From: JABRWC01 sp039961675
GTDB lineage: Bacteria; Planctomycetota; Phycisphaerae; UBA1845; Fen-1342
Length of the DNA stretch: 15,875 nt
Reading direction: 5' to 3'
Assembly: GCA_039961675.1 (NCBI GenBank)
Contig: JABRWC010000049.1
Span: 1 to 15,875 of the forward strand
How positions within the stretch are numbered: the stretch's first letter is position 1; every line of letters begins with the position of its first letter. The notes beneath the pieces are model-generated. The model worked only from the letters and a program-made list of their open reading frames with translations, made no database searches and was not told the origin of the DNA. Below are positions 13,416 to 15,875 of the stretch, in pieces. The translations under genes and the position numbers were made by a program.

Positions 13416-14720
13416 CTACGGCTGCCAGGGCCGCGCGTGCAGGTCTTGCCACAGCGCGTACGCCGGTTTGGCGACGCCGTCGCTGGTAAACAGGCCGATG
13501 CGCGTGAACGAGGGAATTTCGTCGAGCACGGTTCCGGGGAGCGGGTCGGTGAGGAACGCCCAGGCGACCAGCTCCACCTGCGGCGCGGCCATCGCGGCCC
13601 GGGCCATGATCGCAAGGTAGTCCACTTGCTCCTGCTCGTTGCCGCCGGAGCCGGGATCAGTGGTCCAGGCGATCTCCGACAGGATGATCGGCAAGTCGGA
13701 GAAGTCCTCGACGCGTGAGACGTAGTCGAGCGGGACGTAGTTGGGGTTTGAATACGAGGGCCACGGCAGGCTCGACAGCGCCAGCACGTCGACCTGAAAG
13801 CGGGCGATCAGCGCCCGGCGGGCCTCGTCGCCATCGGCCTGGCCTGGGCCGGCGGTCATGCGCAGCAGCGTCTCGTAGTGCAGCGAGAGCGCGACCTTGG
13901 TGTTCGGCGACACCGCCTTGATCTCATCGTACAGCTCGTTGTGCAACGAGACGAGGTTTTCAAAATCCTGCGGGTTCGCATCGAGGTAGCCGTTGACTTC
14001 GACGCCGACGGACAGGTACGTCGGCTGAATACGCTGCGCGGTCTGAACCGTCATGCCGCGGACGGCGTCGCGCACGGCGTTGTCGCCGAAGTCCTGGCCG
14101 GTCAGTGCCGCAGGCAGAGGCGAGACCGTGCTGCGGTTGGCAATGGGGTCGAGCTGGATCAGCGAATACTGGAGCCCGCGCGACCGGGCGGACGAGACGA
14201 TCGCAACGGTTTCATTCAGCCGGATCGAGGTTGGGTCGGTGCCTCCGGGGCGGAAGTACTCCCAGTCGATCAGCGGCCGGACGACGATGCACTCGGAGCT
14301 TTCCGACACGCGCTGGATGGCCGCTTCAAGGTCTGCGTCGCTGAAATCCTCGCCCGCGGCGCCGACCGCGACGGCGCCGAGCATGAAATTTCGCGGTTTG
14401 TCCGGGATCGTGGGGTTGATGCGCACGTCGGTCAGGCTGCGGCTCTGGATCACCGGGTCGCCGACCGGGCCGCCACTGCCGCCGTCGGTAACGTCGTCGC
14501 CGTCGGTTGGGGTGTTCGGCTCGCTCCCGTCGGAGTTATCGGAAGGAGCGGGGCAGCCCACGAGTGTCGCCAAGGCGAGGCTGGCGGCGAGCAACCCCCA
14601 GCCGCGGGCGCGCTGCCCACAAATCGTGCGGCTCTGCCGCAATGGCGTGGCCGCCGCGCCGAAGCGATCGGACGTTGACCCGAGAGAATCGCGCGAAGAG
14701 TGAGAGCATGCCTCGTTCAC
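13416..14720 (-). CDS. Lipoprotein with a clan-A-like TIM-barrel glycosidase domain
   Basis: Predicted 434-residue exported lipoprotein. The GTG start at 14720 is supported by GGAG about seven bases upstream. It gives an unusually long charged n-region (about 39 residues) before the hydrophobic core GWGLLAASLALATLVGC, where LVGC is the lipobox and C56 the lipidated residue. An Asp/Gly/Ser/Thr-rich linker (57-88) follows. The rest looks like a (beta/alpha)8 hydrolase: VRPLIDWEYF (147-156), YSLIQLDPIANR (185-196), YLSVGVEVNGYL (235-246) with a candidate acid/base E241, KVALSLHY (275-282), and PIILSEIAWTT (344-354) with a candidate nucleophile E349. Strand-end glutamates in this order recall clan GH-A enzymes such as GH53, but I cannot name the family, and the activity may be lost. 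The downstream partner is a nucleotide-sugar epimerase 6 bp away. It probably acts at the cell surface on a polysaccharide. Confidence 0.75.
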   Translation of the reverse strand: MNEACSHSSRDSLGSTSDRFGAAATPLRQSRTICGQRARGWGLLAASLALATLVGCPAPSDNSDGSEPNTPTDGDDVTDGGSGGPVGDPVIQSRSLTDVRINPTIPDKPRNFMLGAVAVGAAGEDFSDADLEAAIQRVSESSECIVVRPLIDWEYFRPGGTDPTSIRLNETVAIVSSARSRGLQYSLIQLDPIANRSTVSPLPAALTGQDFGDNAVRDAVRGMTVQTAQRIQPTYLSVGVEVNGYLDANPQDFENLVSLHNELYDEIKAVSPNTKVALSLHYETLLRMTAGPGQADGDEARRALIARFQVDVLALSSLPWPSYSNPNYVPLDYVSRVEDFSDLPIILSEIAWTTDPGSGGNEQEQVDYLAIMARAAMAAPQVELVAWAFLTDPLPGTVLDEIPSFTRIGLFTSDGVAKPAYALWQDLHARPWQP

Positions 14721-15067
14721 GTTGGCTCCGTTGCCGAATCGCGGTTATGGGAAGGCGGCCCCGGCCCGCGGATCTTGGGCGCACCACCAGACTATATCGA
14801 GCGGCGAGGCGGAGTTCCAGAAAACTTGCGGACGAGACGCGGAGCAGTATGAACCAGCCGCCGCGCGGCGGCGAAGCAACCGGCGCGATCCCAGGGCTGA
14901 ACTTGCGCCATCGGGGACCATTTTCCGCGCTTTCAGGGCTGGAATACACGAACACGACGTCGGCGCCGCGGGCGGCTCGTCCGTTGCTCCGGGCTTCGCT
15001 ACCATGCCGGCGCGGCGCGCCTTGCGTGGACGCGTTGCGACGGGTTTCAGGCGGATCAGGAACCACC
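14721..15067. other. Divergent intergenic region, no gene seen
   Basis: These 347 bp lie between the divergent lipoprotein and cupin genes. A plus-strand frame stays open through the region into the cupin, but its residues are low-complexity and Arg/Pro-rich and do not look like a domain. One perfect 14-bp palindrome, CCGCCGCGCGGCGG (14858-14871), is visible; at this GC content it may be chance. Promoters for both genes must lie here, but no convincing boxes were found. Confidence 0.5.
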
Positions 15068-15523
15068 ATGATCGACGGCGTCATGACGAAAAAGCTCTCC
15101 ATGCACTGCGACGAGCGCGGGCGGCTGATGGAGATCCTGCGCTGCGACGACGAGCTGTTCGAGAAGTTCGGCCAGGTGTATCTGACGACCGCCTACCCCG
15201 GCGTGGTGAAGGCCTGGCACTACCACGCGCGGCAGACGGACCATTTCGCCGTGCTGCGCGGCATGGCCAAGGTCGTGCTCTACGACGCGCGGGACGGCTC
15301 GCCGACGCGCGGCGCGGTGAACGAGTTCTTCGCCGGCGAGTTGAATCCGATCCTGATCCGCATTCCGAAGCTGGTCTATCACGGCTACAAGTGCATCGGC
15401 GATTGCGAGGCGTTCCTCATCAACATCCCGACCGAGCCGTACCGCTACGATCAGCCCGACGAGCACCGCATCCCCCCAACGGACGCGAGCGTGCCGTATG
15501 ACTGGGCGCGGAAGGACGGATGA
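15068..15523 (+). CDS. Short RmlC-like cupin (dTDP-4-dehydrorhamnose 3,5-epimerase family)
   Basis: Predicted 151-residue cytoplasmic cupin related to RmlC, which epimerises C3 and C5 of dTDP-4-keto-6-deoxyglucose on the way to dTDP-rhamnose. I chose ATG 15068, with AGGA seven bases upstream. The long frame continuing to 14507 has no domain character. Visible motifs are KAWHYHARQTDHFAVLRG (48-65), containing H51-x-H53 and Q56, then KVVLYDAR (68-75), ILIRIPKLVYHGYKCIG (95-111, H105), PTEPYRYDQPDEHRIPP (121-137) and the terminal PYDW (143-146). These match the RmlC beta-roll in order. The protein is about 30 residues shorter than usual RmlC, and no rmlA, rmlB or rmlD gene is beside it. It may therefore be a related sugar epimerase or isomerase and not the rhamnose enzyme. 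A nucleotide-sugar epimerase gene lies about 1.7 kb away on the other strand. Confidence 0.82.
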   Translation: MIDGVMTKKLSMHCDERGRLMEILRCDDELFEKFGQVYLTTAYPGVVKAWHYHARQTDHFAVLRGMAKVVLYDARDGSPTRGAVNEFFAGELNPILIRIPKLVYHGYKCIGDCEAFLINIPTEPYRYDQPDEHRIPPTDASVPYDWARKDG

Positions 15524-15619
15524 TGGTAGTCGCCGCACTGGACGGCGTGCGGCGCCACGTTGCCCAGGAGCGCGCGAGTCGTGCTTGATCCCTGCGTTCG
15601 CGCATCGCAGCCTCAGAGG

Positions 15620-15853
15620 ATGAGCGTTGAGCAACTGCGAAGTCTGCACCAGTCCCGCGCGCTCCAGCCGTTCGACATTCACCTGGCCGACGGCCGGTCG
15701 CTGCCCGTAGACCATCCGGAGTTCCTGGCGATCACGCCGCCCGGCCGGACGATCGGCGTCGCACTCCATGACGGCACGATTGACCTCGTGGACCGGCTGC
15801 TGTTCACGAGTCTGAAACCGAAATCGAACGGCACGCACAGCAGACATCGCTAG
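15620..15853 (+). CDS. Small conserved protein of unknown function, planctomycete type
   Basis: Predicted 77-residue soluble protein. I recognise the pattern MSVEQLRSLHQSRALQPFDI followed by HLADGRSLPVDHPEFLAITP as that of small, often multicopy proteins of about 70-80 residues in planctomycete genomes, none of known function to me. The first part is a short helix; PFDIHLADGR and the DHPEF turn are the conserved centre, followed by strands ending in a basic tail (KPKSNGTHSRHR). The ATG at 15620 coincides with the usual family start. An in-frame ATG at 15560 would add 20 residues not expected in the family. AGAGG lies directly against the ATG, too close for an ideal ribosome binding site. It begins 96 bp after the cupin stop on the same strand, so it may share its transcript. 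No function is proposed. Confidence 0.75.
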   Translation: MSVEQLRSLHQSRALQPFDIHLADGRSLPVDHPEFLAITPPGRTIGVALHDGTIDLVDRLLFTSLKPKSNGTHSRHR

Positions 15854-15875
15854 CCGCCCCCATTCCCCTCCCCCC

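Noticed and set aside
14507..15067. Long N-terminal extension of the RmlC-like cupin
   Set aside because: The extension overlaps the divergent lipoprotein gene, has low-complexity composition and lacks domain features; ATG 15068 has a ribosome binding site.

Overview
This GC-rich window most resembles a chromosomal segment from a planctomycete or a close relative. The reasons are an exported pair of Tat-dependent sugar enzymes (a hydroxypyruvate-isomerase-like TIM barrel and a Gfo/Idh/MocA oxidoreductase), a small protein of the 'HLADGRSLPVDHPEFL' type that I know from planctomycete genomes, mostly single-gene units, and long intergenic stretches rich in small dispersed repeats. The assignment rests on recognition of protein families, not on a database search. 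I see no rRNA, tRNA, CRISPR array, phage gene or full insertion sequence.

Layout. Positions 1-1046 hold no convincing gene, but do hold a palindromic repeat element (20-125), a cluster of inverted repeats (369-500) and a doubtful 27-codon frame (696-779). Next come a YprB-type RNase H-fold nuclease (1047-1856, +) and a secreted M28 zinc peptidase with a C-terminal PDZ domain (2031-3932, +). Positions 3933-4710 are a repeat-filled gap: a 29-bp tandem repeat with two hairpins, a second copy of the palindromic element, and a 124-bp MITE-like element sharing its CTAG. Then follow the Tat-exported TIM-barrel isomerase (4711-5625, +) and the Tat-exported Gfo/Idh/MocA oxidoreductase (5716-7047, +), probably one operon acting on sugars outside the cytoplasm. 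Convergent to it is mtnP, 5'-methylthioadenosine phosphorylase (7075-7944, -).

The second half has a 667-residue cytoplasmic protein that looks like an (alpha/alpha)6-barrel glycosidase (8138-10141, +). Its 3' end overlaps that of a convergent Kef/CPA2-type cation:proton antiporter (10071-11390, -). A compact ribokinase-family sugar kinase (11473-12372, +) is divergent from the antiporter. Facing the kinase is a two-gene minus-strand unit: a lipoprotein with a clan-A-like glycosidase domain (13416-14720) followed after 6 bp by an NAD-dependent nucleotide-sugar epimerase (12483-13409). Divergent from the lipoprotein gene are a short RmlC-like cupin sugar epimerase (15068-15523, +) and the small planctomycete-type protein (15620-15853, +).

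The shared theme is carbohydrate handling: external sugar isomerisation and oxidation, glycoside hydrolysis, sugar phosphorylation and nucleotide-sugar epimerisation, with methionine salvage and ion transport genes beside them. The genes change strand often, so this is a neighbourhood of small units and not one pathway operon. The most unusual signal is in the non-coding DNA: two about 105-bp elements with matching ends and internal hairpins, one of which abuts a different MITE-like element.
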